Under the pieces are notes generated by a model. The model had not been told where the DNA came from, did not search any database, and saw only the letters and a list, made by a program, of their open reading frames with translations. Positions 17,616 to 26,366 of a stretch of 33,743 bases of DNA are shown here, piece by piece. This DNA is from Flavobacteriaceae bacterium (GTDB lineage Bacteria; Bacteroidota; Bacteroidia; Flavobacteriales; Weeksellaceae). Within the stretch, counting starts at the first letter, position 1. Every line of letters starts with the position of its first letter. The DNA lies in assembly GCA_031273305.1 (NCBI GenBank), contig JAISSC010000202.1:1-33743 (forward strand), read 5' to 3'. Both the position numbers and the translations under genes were made by a program.

Positions 17616-18511
17616 TACAGGTTCTTTTTTAATAAAAATTTCAATAAAATATATAATTTATCCATTAAAGGAACATTTTTGAATAGTTTATCTTTGAATA
17701 AGATGGATAAAGCTGATTGTTTTTTGCCGGTAGTATCTTTTAAATAGGCATACAGATAAAATTTTTGTTGCTGGCGCAAATTATGGTATACAACTTTATT
17801 ATTTTTATAATAATCACTTATTAAAAATAATGATAGTAACATTTTTTTGTTTCGTATTGAGTTAATTTCAGAGCTCCATACTCCCACACCTTTTCTATAT
17901 ATTCCCATAATTTCAGGAATAAATTTTATTTTTCCCTTTTCAGCATTGTATAAGTGTAAAGGATAATCTCCAATGAAAGAATCTTTAATATAGGAAGGGT
18001 AAGTATGCGAATTTTTATATAATACCGAGAGAGTAGGGATATAATTGTTTTTAGATAAATCTTCTATAGTTGAAATATCTTTTACATTTTTAGCTAAAGG
18101 ATAGGTTTCATTAGTTAGAATATCATTTTCTAATACTTGTACTTGATGAAAAATAATAGAAAAATCAGGATTATTTTCCATAAAGTCTACTTGTTTCTGC
18201 AATTTAAGAGGGTCTGTCCAGTAATCATCTCCTTCACAGATAGCTATATATTTTCCATTTGCCTGATTTAAAGCAAATAAGAAGTTTGGAATTACACCTA
18301 AATTTTTTTCATGAGAAAAGTATTTAATGCTGTTATTTCCAGACAAATATCCTTGTATTATTTTATGAGTATTATCCGGAGAACAGTCATTAGAAATTAT
18401 TAATTCATATTCAAAAGTACATTCTTGCATTAGTATACTTTCTATTGCTTGTTGTATATATTTTTCATGATTATAAGTAATCATAACAACACTTACCATA
18501 TATTGTTGCAT
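17615..18511 (-). CDS. Glycosyltransferase family 2
   Basis: VSVVMITYNHEKYIQQAIESILMQECTFEYELIISNDCSPDNT...YIAICEGDDYWTDPLKLQKQVDFM. Confidence 0.92.
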   Translation of the reverse strand: MQQYMVSVVMITYNHEKYIQQAIESILMQECTFEYELIISNDCSPDNTHKIIQGYLSGNNSIKYFSHEKNLGVIPNFLFALNQANGKYIAICEGDDYWTDPLKLQKQVDFMENNPDFSIIFHQVQVLENDILTNETYPLAKNVKDISTIEDLSKNNYIPTLSVLYKNSHTYPSYIKDSFIGDYPLHLYNAEKGKIKFIPEIMGIYRKGVGVWSSEINSIRNKKMLLSLFLISDYYKNNKVVYHNLRQQQKFYLYAYLKDTTGKKQSALSILFKDKLFKNVPLMDKLYILLKFLLKKNL

Positions 18512-18515
18512 ACGG

Positions 18516-19160
18516 TTATGTATCTAAAGGTTTTACTTCCTTAATTATTTTTGCGGGTATTCCTGCAACAATACAGTTATCAGGAACATCTTTGGTTACT
18601 ACAGCACCAGCACCTATAGTAACATTTGAACCTATTTTTGTATCTGGTAAAATAGTAACATTTGCGCCGATATGTGAAAATTTTTTTATTGTACATCTTC
18701 CCAGTAGAGTTGCATTAGGCGAAATTTCGACAAAATCTCCAATTTGGCAATCGTGAGTAATAATAGAATTATAATATATCATAGTTCCTGTACCAATTTT
18801 CACGGAGTTGGAAATCATTACTCCGGGAAAAATAATGCAACCGGTTCCTATTTTGATGTCAAAAGATCCTATTTGAGTTTTAGAACTAATCACAGAGGTG
18901 AAATTTCCCCCTAGTTTTTTTATTTTGGAATATAGATTTTTCCTTAAAAAGGGATTACCTATTCCTAGTGTAAAATCAAAATCATATTTTTTAAAATAAC
19001 TAAGGATTTGTTCAGAATTTTTTAATATAGGAAATTTATCAAAAAGTAGTGTAGGAGAGTTTTTATTTACATCATCATAAAAAGCTATGTTTGGAATTTT
19101 GTTTTGAATACAAATTTCCAGAACCTCTTTAGCAAATCCCTTAGCTCCTATTATGACCAT
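18516..19160 (-). CDS. NeuD/PglD-like sugar O-/N-acyltransferase (left-handed beta-helix hexapeptide)
   Basis: MVIIGAKGFAKEVLEI N-terminus and hexapeptide repeats ending IGAGAVVTKDVPDNCIVAGIPAKIIK. Confidence 0.88.
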   Translation of the reverse strand: MVIIGAKGFAKEVLEICIQNKIPNIAFYDDVNKNSPTLLFDKFPILKNSEQILSYFKKYDFDFTLGIGNPFLRKNLYSKIKKLGGNFTSVISSKTQIGSFDIKIGTGCIIFPGVMISNSVKIGTGTMIYYNSIITHDCQIGDFVEISPNATLLGRCTIKKFSHIGANVTILPDTKIGSNVTIGAGAVVTKDVPDNCIVAGIPAKIIKEVKPLDT

Positions 19161-20254
19161 TGTTTTACAAAATTACAAATTTTTTCAACATCACTTAAAC
19201 TTAGTTCAGAGTACATAGGTAAGCAGAGTACTTTCTCGGCTATTTTGTTTGCTACAGGTAAATTTGATTCGGATGCAGAAGGTAATCCTCTGTATGTCGG
19301 CAAATTACTAATTAGCGGGTAAAAATATCTTCTTCCGTAAATATTTTTGGTTTTTAAAAGTTCATATAATTCATCCCTTGTTTTTCCATACTGTTCCTTG
19401 TCAATAAGGATTGGGAAATAAGAGTGAGGGGTCTCCGAATTTTCAGCTTCGGGTAATAATCGTATTCCCTTTATATCTTTTAGTAATTCTCTGTATAGAG
19501 AGTTTATTGATCTTCTTTTGACTAACATTTCATCAATGTATTTCAGTTGTACTAAGCCATATGCAGCCTGAATTTCATTTAATTTAGCATTTATTCCCGG
19601 AGCTACTACCGTTACTTCATCTGCAAAACCGAAATTTTTAAGTTTATCAATACGGTCTTTTGTTTTTTTATCATGAGAAATAATAGCCCCACCTTCAATA
19701 GTACTATACACTTTAGTAGCGTGAAAACTTAAAATAGATAGATCTCCGTAATTTAAAATAGAGTTTCCATTTATTTTAGTACCGAATGCATGAGCTGAAT
19801 CATATAATACCTTTAAACCATAAGTATCTGCAATTTTTTGAATTTTATCTATATCGCAAGGATTACCATAAACATGTACAGGGAGTATAGCGGTTGTTTG
19901 TGGAGTAATTGCAGCCTCTATTTTTTCAGGATCTATGTTCATAAAATCAGGTTCTATATCAACAAAAACAGGTTTTATATTATTCCACCATAAAGAATGA
20001 GTAGTGGCAACAAAACTATAAGGAGTAGTTATTACTTCTCCGGAAAGCTTTAAGGACTGAATAGCTGTTATTAGGGCTAAGGTACCATTAGAAAATAAAC
20101 TGATATATTTTATTCCTAAATAATCGCAAAGTGCCTGTTCCAATTCCTGATGAAGAGGTCCGTTATTAGTAAGCCACTGGTTCTCCCAAATTTTTTTCAA
20201 GTAGCTGTTAAATTCATCTAGAGGAGGCAGTTGAGGTTTCGTTACAGGAATCAT
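19151..20254 (-). CDS. DegT/DnrJ/EryC1/StrS family sugar aminotransferase
   Basis: MIPVTKPQLPPLDEF, ISLFSNGTLAL, DSAHAFGTKINGNSILNYGDLSILSFHATKVYSTIEGGAI (PLP Lys motif). Confidence 0.92.
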   Translation of the reverse strand: MIPVTKPQLPPLDEFNSYLKKIWENQWLTNNGPLHQELEQALCDYLGIKYISLFSNGTLALITAIQSLKLSGEVITTPYSFVATTHSLWWNNIKPVFVDIEPDFMNIDPEKIEAAITPQTTAILPVHVYGNPCDIDKIQKIADTYGLKVLYDSAHAFGTKINGNSILNYGDLSILSFHATKVYSTIEGGAIISHDKKTKDRIDKLKNFGFADEVTVVAPGINAKLNEIQAAYGLVQLKYIDEMLVKRRSINSLYRELLKDIKGIRLLPEAENSETPHSYFPILIDKEQYGKTRDELYELLKTKNIYGRRYFYPLISNLPTYRGLPSASESNLPVANKIAEKVLCLPMYSELSLSDVEKICNFVKQWS

Positions 20255-20332
20255 AAAAACATTTTTGTTAATAAACTACAAATATAATGTTTTTGGTCAA
20301 ATCAAAATTATTAAAAAATACACTACTTTGTA

Positions 20333-20364
20333 TTGCATAATACTATATATTATTTATATATTTG
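20333..20364 (+). promoter_or_regulatory. Putative promoter (TTG / TATATTTG) for padR-pspC
   Basis: TTG at 20333-20335 and TATATTTG at 20357-20364, 27 nt before the PadR ATG. Confidence 0.5.
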
Positions 20365-20390
20365 CAGTACCATTTAGCGGGTAAAATAAA

Positions 20391-20735
20391 ATGAATACGG
20401 AAAATATTAAAGCTCAAATGCGAAAAGGTGTATTAGAATATTGTATTTTGAGCATTATAAAAAGAGGGGATGCTTATGTATCCGATTTAATAGACGAGTT
20501 AAAAAAAGGACAGCTCATTGTAGTGGAGGGGACTTTATATCCTCTTCTGACGAGGCTTAAGAATGCAGAATTTTTAACGTATAGGTGGGAAGAATCAACT
20601 TCCGGACCACCCAGAAAATATTATGCAATTACTTCCAATGGCGAAAATTTTTTAAGAGAATTAGCCCAAACTTGGGGAGAACTTACTAAATCTGTAAATA
20701 TAATAACGAATTTAAATAACCACATCCATGAATAG
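20391..20735 (+). CDS. PadR family transcriptional regulator
   Basis: MRKGVLEYCILSIIKRGDAYVSDLIDELK...VVEGTLYPLLTRLKNAEFLTYRWEESTSGPPRKYYAIT. Confidence 0.92.
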   Translation: MNTENIKAQMRKGVLEYCILSIIKRGDAYVSDLIDELKKGQLIVVEGTLYPLLTRLKNAEFLTYRWEESTSGPPRKYYAITSNGENFLRELAQTWGELTKSVNIITNLNNHIHE

Positions 20736-22407
20736 ATCAGTATCCATAAGTTTAGGAGGATTATCTTTTTTTATAGAAGAAGATGCCTTTTACGAATTAC
20801 AGAAGTATTTAGAAGAGGTAAAGGCTTCTCTTGAAACAGGAGAAGACGACACCAACGAAATTATCAGAGACGTAGAAGCCCGTATAGCGGAATTATTTAA
20901 AGAATGGTTAGGAAATTATCGTCAGGTAGTAGACATAAAAGATATTGATAAAGTGATAAGTATTATGGGTGCTCCGGAACAATATCACTCAGAAGGAATA
21001 GAAGAAGATTCCATAAAAACTTCGGGAACTTATAAAGAAAAAGAAGATAAGTTTTATCAACGTCAGATGTATCGGGATATGGATGATAAAATGATTGCAG
21101 GAGTTTGTAGCGGGGTGGCACATTTTTTTGGGATTCAGCCCATATGGCTTAGATTGGGGATGATATTGTTATTTATTTTTTACGGATGGTTTTTAGATGG
21201 ATTGATACCTGCGTTTTTCTTTGCTTATATTATTCTTTGGATAGTAATGCCCAAAGCTGTTACGACCTCAGATAAATTAAAAATGAAGGGAAAACCGGTA
21301 AATTTTGATTCTATAAAAGAGTATATCAATAAGGACGAAGTATCTGAACAAGCCGGAAAAATAAAAAAGAACCTGTCAAAGGCAAGCAACGGAATAGGAG
21401 ATTTCCTTGAGACTTTTTTCAAAATAGTGGCTAAAGTTACGGTGCTATTCATGGGAATTATCTTTGTGGTGATTGCTGTTTCATTTATTGTGTCATATTT
21501 TGTTTGTTCCTTTTCATTATCCTTTCCCGGTGGCAGTTCCTCACAGTATATCAATTTGGTTTTTGATTCCTCATGGCAACTGTATCTCTTGGTTATTTTA
21601 TCCGGAATAGTGGTTTTAATCCCGTCTTTATTTCTTTTGTTGATTGGTTTACGGCTTATAACCAAGAAAAAAATTGTTAAAATAACAGTGACGGCTGTGA
21701 TTAGTTTACTTGTAACATGGTTAATTTCAGCAGTAGTTATTACTATAATGAGTATTACTTTGGTTGCATCTCATTTTGGAGATACGATGGAAAAAACAAG
21801 CAAATTTGTAGTTAATACCTCTTCCGATACGTTAAATATCTCCATGAATGATTATGATAAAAATTCAAATTTATTATATAGAAAAAGATTTGGAATAAAC
21901 CCAGATGAGATAAAATTCACCAAAGACAGCATTATAAAGAAGATTGATAGAAAGATAAAAGTGAAGCAAAGTCAGGATTCTAATTTTTATTTGGAAATAA
22001 AAACCAGTGCAACCGGGAAAGATGAACAAATAGCGCAAAAGAATATTTCTAATATTGTTTACACCTATAAAGTAGATGAAAACAATTTGACCCTTAATTC
22101 ATACATTTCCCTGCCTAAAAATGCTAAGTTTAGGAACCAGAGAATAGAACTGACACTTTATGTCCCCAAAGGAAAATATATTAAAACCCGTAATATAAAG
22201 AAAGTTTCCTATAGGGAGAATGGAAATATAAATATTTATTATGATGATGAGGGTAATTCAAATAAAATATTTAAATTTGTAGATAATCATTTGAGATGTT
22301 TAACTTGTGAAGATTCTGATAGTTTTTCCGATGGAGATGATTCAGAAGAAAGTGTAAGCATTGAAAGAGGGAATAAAATAAAAAATCATGGTACAGATTC
22401 TCTTTAA
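20728..22407 (+). CDS. PspC domain-containing membrane protein
   Basis: FYQRQMYRDMDDKMIAGVCSGVAHFFGIQPIWLRLGMILLFIFYG... PspC signature; overlaps the padR stop by 8 bp. Confidence 0.88.
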   Translation: MNRSVSISLGGLSFFIEEDAFYELQKYLEEVKASLETGEDDTNEIIRDVEARIAELFKEWLGNYRQVVDIKDIDKVISIMGAPEQYHSEGIEEDSIKTSGTYKEKEDKFYQRQMYRDMDDKMIAGVCSGVAHFFGIQPIWLRLGMILLFIFYGWFLDGLIPAFFFAYIILWIVMPKAVTTSDKLKMKGKPVNFDSIKEYINKDEVSEQAGKIKKNLSKASNGIGDFLETFFKIVAKVTVLFMGIIFVVIAVSFIVSYFVCSFSLSFPGGSSSQYINLVFDSSWQLYLLVILSGIVVLIPSLFLLLIGLRLITKKKIVKITVTAVISLLVTWLISAVVITIMSITLVASHFGDTMEKTSKFVVNTSSDTLNISMNDYDKNSNLLYRKRFGINPDEIKFTKDSIIKKIDRKIKVKQSQDSNFYLEIKTSATGKDEQIAQKNISNIVYTYKVDENNLTLNSYISLPKNAKFRNQRIELTLYVPKGKYIKTRNIKKVSYRENGNINIYYDDEGNSNKIFKFVDNHLRCLTCEDSDSFSDGDDSEESVSIERGNKIKNHGTDSL

Positions 22408-22479
22408 AATAGTTCTTGTCATTATGGATTGGATAATGGCGTTCTTCAGTTAGTGTAGTTAAATAAAATTTAAAATACA

Positions 22480-22487
22480 TATATTTG
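22480..22487 (+). promoter_or_regulatory. Putative promoter -7 element TATATTTG for the acyltransferase gene
   Basis: TAnnTTTG consensus about 64 nt upstream of the ATG at 22551. Confidence 0.45.
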
Positions 22488-22550
22488 TAGAGTTCAGTTG
22501 AGTAGTAAAATACTTGGCTGGGCTTTTTTTTGATTAATTAACAGAAATAA

Positions 22551-23111
22551 ATGAAAAAAATATTAGGTAAATTCATGTTGTCCCTTAAAGGTTGGAAGTT
22601 TATATCAGACATTCCGATGGAAAATTATAAAAAGAGTGTACTGATTTGTGCTCCCCATACCTCCAACTGGGATTTTTATTATTGTTTAGCCTGTTTTTGG
22701 GTATTGGGAATACCATATAGAATTATGATTAAAGATTCATACACAAAACCCTGGTATGGATTTATATTCAAAGCATTAGGATGTATCGGGGTGAACAGGG
22801 GGCAGCGTAATAATCTAGTAGAATACTCAGCAAGCCTTATTAAAAAATCCGATTCTATGGCGTTGATAAATACCCCTGAAGGAACCCGCTCTCGGGCTTC
22901 CGAATGGAAAAAGGGCTTTTATTTTATAGCAAAAAGAGCAGATGTGCCTCTAATATTAGCTTATGCAGACTATAAAAATAAGATAGCCGGCATAGCTAAG
23001 ATCATACATATAGGAGATAAGGATGCCAATCAGGTATTGGATGAAATTCAGGATTTCTATAAACCGGAAATGGCAAAATATCCCGAAAAATACAATCCTA
23101 AAATTAAATGA
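22551..23111 (+). CDS. 1-acyl-sn-glycerol-3-phosphate acyltransferase-like (PlsC family)
   Basis: ICAPHTSNWDFYY (HxxxxD-like), IGVNRGQR, LINTPEGTRSRASEWKKGFYFIA. Confidence 0.85.
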   Translation: MKKILGKFMLSLKGWKFISDIPMENYKKSVLICAPHTSNWDFYYCLACFWVLGIPYRIMIKDSYTKPWYGFIFKALGCIGVNRGQRNNLVEYSASLIKKSDSMALINTPEGTRSRASEWKKGFYFIAKRADVPLILAYADYKNKIAGIAKIIHIGDKDANQVLDEIQDFYKPEMAKYPEKYNPKIK

Positions 23112-23160
23112 ATATAGATATTTCGGCTTTTCAAAGGATTGATTAAAATATAAAAAGAAA

Positions 23161-23188
23161 AAACCTTGCATTATGCAAGGTTTTTTTT
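23161..23188. terminator. Bidirectional Rho-independent terminator
   Basis: AAAAAACCTTGCATTATGCAAGGTTTTTTTT between convergent genes 22551 (+) and 23231 (-). Confidence 0.85.
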
Positions 23189-23230
23189 CATTGTTAAAAT
23201 ATTGTTTATTAAATCTTAGCTAATAAAAAT

Positions 23231-23896
23231 TTAGAATAAGAATTTAACACCAACTTGTAAAGCACCAACAGTTCTATCATCCATAGATTTAAATGGATTA
23301 GCACTAACATTTACTTCGCTAGAAGCTTTTGCATCTTTTACATCTTCTTTTGAACTATGGTAGTTAAAGCTAAAGATAGTAAAAGAAGTTTCAATGGTTA
23401 ACCATTTGTTGATTACATAGTCAAATCCCGGGGATACTTCCAATCCAATGTCAGAGGTATTAGTTTTGTTTTCATTTTTCACTTCCTTACCGGTATTAAT
23501 ATCAACCGTATAAGTATACTTTGTATCAGTACCAATAATCACGGGAGCAGCGATTTGTCCATAGAAGAATAACCCTCCGGTAATATTCCAGTATTTTCTT
23601 ACTAAAGGCTTAATAACAATCTTACTGCTTTTGTCTTGGTCGTAGTCACCTACTTTACTAGAGCCACCTAAGTATCCTATACCTAAACCAACAGCTACAG
23701 ATGGAGAAACGAAAGTACCAACGATAGGTACAGCAGATATGGAACTAGTTTTTTCACTATACTTCTTCCCGTCATCGGTACTACCAAAACCTAATTGACC
23801 ACCTACGAACCAAGTTCCTTTTAGGCCTTCACTTTCCTGAGCTGTTGCAAATAATCCTGTTAATGCTAAAGCTCCTACTAAAAATAATTTTTTCAT
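23231..23896 (-). CDS. Outer-membrane beta-barrel protein (porin-like)
   Basis: Signal MKKLFLVGALALTGLFATAQ; alternating amphipathic strands, C-terminal VGALQVGVKFLF. Confidence 0.8.
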   Translation of the reverse strand: MKKLFLVGALALTGLFATAQESEGLKGTWFVGGQLGFGSTDDGKKYSEKTSSISAVPIVGTFVSPSVAVGLGIGYLGGSSKVGDYDQDKSSKIVIKPLVRKYWNITGGLFFYGQIAAPVIIGTDTKYTYTVDINTGKEVKNENKTNTSDIGLEVSPGFDYVINKWLTIETSFTIFSFNYHSSKEDVKDAKASSEVNVSANPFKSMDDRTVGALQVGVKFLF

Positions 23897-24037
23897 TTTT
23901 TCAAGTTTTAAATTACTGCGACAAATATATAAATAAATATAAGAAAGACAAAAAAAGATTAACGTTTTTTTAACAGCGCAATGAATTATTCATAATATTT
24001 CCCTTATTGATTGAGTGTTAGGTAAATGAATGAGAAT

Positions 24038-24075
24038 GAAAAACATGATTTTTATCATAAAAAATCATGTTTTTC
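24038..24075 (-). terminator. Putative terminator hairpin downstream of the 24103 gene
   Basis: GAAAAACATGATTTTT-atcat-AAAAAATCATGTTTTTC inverted repeat. Confidence 0.6.
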
Positions 24076-24102
24076 AATATAGTATAAAACAATGACGACT
24101 TT

Positions 24103-24792
24103 TTATAAGCAAGTTTGCTCTCCCGAACAGACCTTATATAACTCAAAGTTTAAAATAAAGGTAACATCAGCCAGTCCCAGATAGTTGGAATTTCTGGCAT
24201 ATGCTAAACGAGAAGGAACGATAATTACGCCTTGTAGCTTATCATAAGGATCATTTTTTCCTTTCCCGGTAGGTTTGAAATTTTTTAATCCGTTCACTAT
24301 ACCTTTAATAGTATAGTAATTGTCATCATAGGTAGAATTTTCAGGTTTTTTGTAGAAAAAAGGATTTTCCTGAGCAACTCCTATATTGTCAATCGAGCTG
24401 GAAGCCGTGTATAAGTAAGTATATCCGTTTCCACCCTCAGTGGCGGTAAAATATTTGAGGGTGTAATGAATAAGGATGTTATTTTCTCCATCAGGATTTT
24501 CTCCATCTCCCGCCGAAGCCTCAGCGTTTACAACATACCAGAATCCGGAGGGGTCTTTCTTTGCATTTTTACTTAGAGGGTCTTTATCATCGGAAGTAAC
24601 AGTATCCGAGAATTTCGTTACTTTTCCCAGATCATCAAAATAATAATTATCCAGAAAGTTTATGATGGCAGCATCGTCGGCTGCGTTCTGTTCTTCAATT
24701 GATAAAGTTTTCACCTCATCATCATCGCTTTTGCAGGAAGAAAAGAAAGCCAGAGAAATTATGCAGCCTGCCAGAAGAATTTTTTTAATCAT
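24103..24792 (-). CDS. FKBP-type peptidyl-prolyl isomerase-like lipoprotein
   Basis: Lipobox LAFFSSCKSDDD; C-terminal LQGVIIVPSRLAYARNSNYLGLADVTFILNFELYKV resembles the FKBP end (IPSxLAYG...I..N..L.F...L). Confidence 0.68.
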   Translation of the reverse strand: MIKKILLAGCIISLAFFSSCKSDDDEVKTLSIEEQNAADDAAIINFLDNYYFDDLGKVTKFSDTVTSDDKDPLSKNAKKDPSGFWYVVNAEASAGDGENPDGENNILIHYTLKYFTATEGGNGYTYLYTASSSIDNIGVAQENPFFYKKPENSTYDDNYYTIKGIVNGLKNFKPTGKGKNDPYDKLQGVIIVPSRLAYARNSNYLGLADVTFILNFELYKVCSGEQTCL

Positions 24793-24854
24793 GTGAATAA
24801 ATATATTAAATTTAGGTGCTAAATTACGATTTAATTTAAAATTGCTAAATTTTA

Positions 24855-25241
24855 TTGTGCATGAGGATAGATAAATTTTTATGGTGTATTCGTTTTTATA
24901 AAACCAGAGCTATTGCTACCGAAGAATGTAAAAAGAATAGGGTATTATCGGAAGATATACCATTGAAGCCTTCCAGAGAAGTAATTGTAGGGTCGATATA
25001 TACCGTTAGAAAAAATCAGATAAATTATAGAATTCAGGTAATTCAACTTCCTGCCGGTCGGGTAGGAGCAAAATGCGTTTCCTTATATATTAAGGATTTA
25101 ACGGAGCCTGAACAGATAGAAATTATGAAAACCCGAATGCAGGCTCAAAATTATTACAGACAAAAAGGATTGGGACGCCCCACCAAGAAAGACAGGCGAA
25201 ATCTGGAAGATTATATACCGGATTGGGATGATGATGAGTAG
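24855..25241 (+). CDS. RNA-binding S4 domain protein (Hsp15-like)
   Basis: MRIDKFLWCIRFYKTRAIATEECKKNRV...KPSREVIVGSIYTVRKN S4 domain. Confidence 0.9.
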   Translation: MCMRIDKFLWCIRFYKTRAIATEECKKNRVLSEDIPLKPSREVIVGSIYTVRKNQINYRIQVIQLPAGRVGAKCVSLYIKDLTEPEQIEIMKTRMQAQNYYRQKGLGRPTKKDRRNLEDYIPDWDDDE

Positions 25242-25249
25242 AGGATTAA

Positions 25250-25768
25250 TTACCCTGATATTTTTAAAAGAGCAATAATTTCATTGCAGGTCTCTTCTAC
25301 GGATCTATGATTAATGTTGATCTTATATTTAGCTTTTTCGTAGTAAGGAGAACGCTCAAATAGATGCTTGGCTATAAATTCCTCTATATTTTCATCATTT
25401 AAATGGGAAATAAGCGGACGGTGTTCTTTTTCGGGAATCAATCTTTTAGCTAGTTCTAAAGGATTCATTTTTAAGTAAAAAGAAATGCTTTTATCATTAA
25501 TCAAATCCATGTTATCATGATAAACCGGAGTGCCTCCGCCTAAACTTAGTACTATATTATCTTTATTTAAAATCTCCCTTAAACAGGAATTTTCCACTTT
25601 GCGGAAATAAATTTCACCTTTTCCTGAAAAGAGTTCCGTAATTGACCTTTTTTCGTTGGAAATAATATAATCATCCAGGTCAATGAAAACAAAATTCAGA
25701 TATTTGGCTAATAGTTTTCCAACGGTAGTTTTACCACTTCCCATGTAACCGGTCAGAGAAATAATCAT
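25250..25768 (-). CDS. aroK: Shikimate kinase (start corrected from 25945)
   Basis: MIISLTGYMGSGKTTVGKLLAKYLNFVFIDLDDYI (Walker A), LSLGGGTPVY. The upstream track extension (MAGARTQDPNIKS...) is antisense to tRNA-Lys and is rejected. Confidence 0.93.
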   Translation of the reverse strand: MIISLTGYMGSGKTTVGKLLAKYLNFVFIDLDDYIISNEKRSITELFSGKGEIYFRKVENSCLREILNKDNIVLSLGGGTPVYHDNMDLINDKSISFYLKMNPLELAKRLIPEKEHRPLISHLNDENIEEFIAKHLFERSPYYEKAKYKININHRSVEETCNEIIALLKISG

Positions 25769-25811
25769 AACATGAAATATTTCCGCAAATATGAGATTTT
25801 TTTTCAGATTA

Positions 25812-25842
25812 TTTGGATAGCCAAAAAAAGTAATTATATTTG
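25812..25842 (+). promoter_or_regulatory. Promoter of the tRNA-Lys array
   Basis: TTTG at 25812 and TATATTTG at 25835-25842, followed by leader CACTCGCTAAAAATTTTGGCG, 35 nt before the first tRNA. Confidence 0.65.
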
Positions 25843-25876
25843 CACTCGCTAAAAATTTTGGCGAACATTGAGTAAA

Positions 25877-25949
25877 GACTTGGTAGCTCAGTTGGTAGAG
25901 CACAACACTTTTAATGTTGGGGTCCTGGGTTCGAGCCCCAGCCAAGTCA
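25877..25949 (+). tRNA. tRNA-Lys (anticodon TTT), copy 1
   Basis: Cloverleaf: acceptor GACTTGG/CCAAGTC, anticodon stem-loop CAACA-CTTTTAA-TGTTG, T-loop GGTTCGAGCCC. Confidence 0.96.
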
Positions 25950-25984
25950 CTTTAGATAAAAAAACGTAATCGAGGTTAAAGAAA

Positions 25985-26032
25985 GATTTGGTAGAGCAAC
26001 TGACTCTTAATCAGTGGGTCTTTTCGGAGTCA
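25985..26032 (+). pseudogene. Chimeric, internally deleted tRNA-Lys relic (48 nt; CTT anticodon stem-loop, T-arm and most of D-arm missing)
   Basis: GATTTGGTAGAGCAACTGACTCTTAATCAGTGGGTCTTTTCGGAGTCA; 5' resembles tRNA-Lys(TTT) collapsed at TTGGTAG, 3' matches tRNA-Lys(CTT) minus AAGGGTTCGACCCCC. Confidence 0.85.
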
Positions 26033-26066
26033 CTTTAGATAAAAAACATAATCGAGGTTAAAGAAA

Positions 26067-26139
26067 GACCTGGTAGCTCAGTTGGTAGAGCACAACACTT
26101 TTAATGTTGGGGTCCTGGGTTCGAGCCCCAGCCAGGTCA
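26067..26139 (+). tRNA. tRNA-Lys (anticodon TTT), copy 2
   Basis: Same as copy 1 except acceptor GACCTGG/CCAGGTC. Confidence 0.96.
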
Positions 26140-26181
26140 CAAAGAGTTGCTTGAGTGTAATCTCAGGCTTTTCTTGTTTTA

Positions 26182-26254
26182 GGCTCCGTAGCTCAGTTGG
26201 TAGAGCAACTGACTCTTAATCAGTGGGTCAAGGGTTCGACCCCCTTCGGAGTCA
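26182..26254 (+). tRNA. tRNA-Lys (anticodon CTT)
   Basis: Acceptor GGCTCCG/CGGAGTC, anticodon stem-loop ACTGA-CTCTTAA-TCAGT, T-arm AGGGTTCGACCCCCT. Confidence 0.95.
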
Positions 26255-26257
26255 CTA

Positions 26258-26296
26258 CCCCTGAAACCTAATTCTAGCAAGGGTTTCAGGGTTTTT
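26258..26296 (+). terminator. Rho-independent terminator of the tRNA array
   Basis: CCCCTGAAACC-taattctagcaa-GGGTTTCAGGG-TTTTT. Confidence 0.85.
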
Positions 26297-26366
26297 AAAG
26301 ATAACTTCACGGCGTGTAATTACTTGGAAAGGACATCAGAAACGGCATCCAAAAAGTAATAGACCT

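Noticed and set aside
20391-22407. padR-pspC pair as a novel system
   Set aside because: PadR regulators next to PspC-domain proteins are a familiar arrangement in Bacteroidota; only the 8-bp overlap is notable.
25985-26032. Relic as a functional tRNA-Lys(CTT)
   Set aside because: No T-arm, no complete D-arm and an acceptor stem (GATTTGG vs CGGAGTC) that does not pair.
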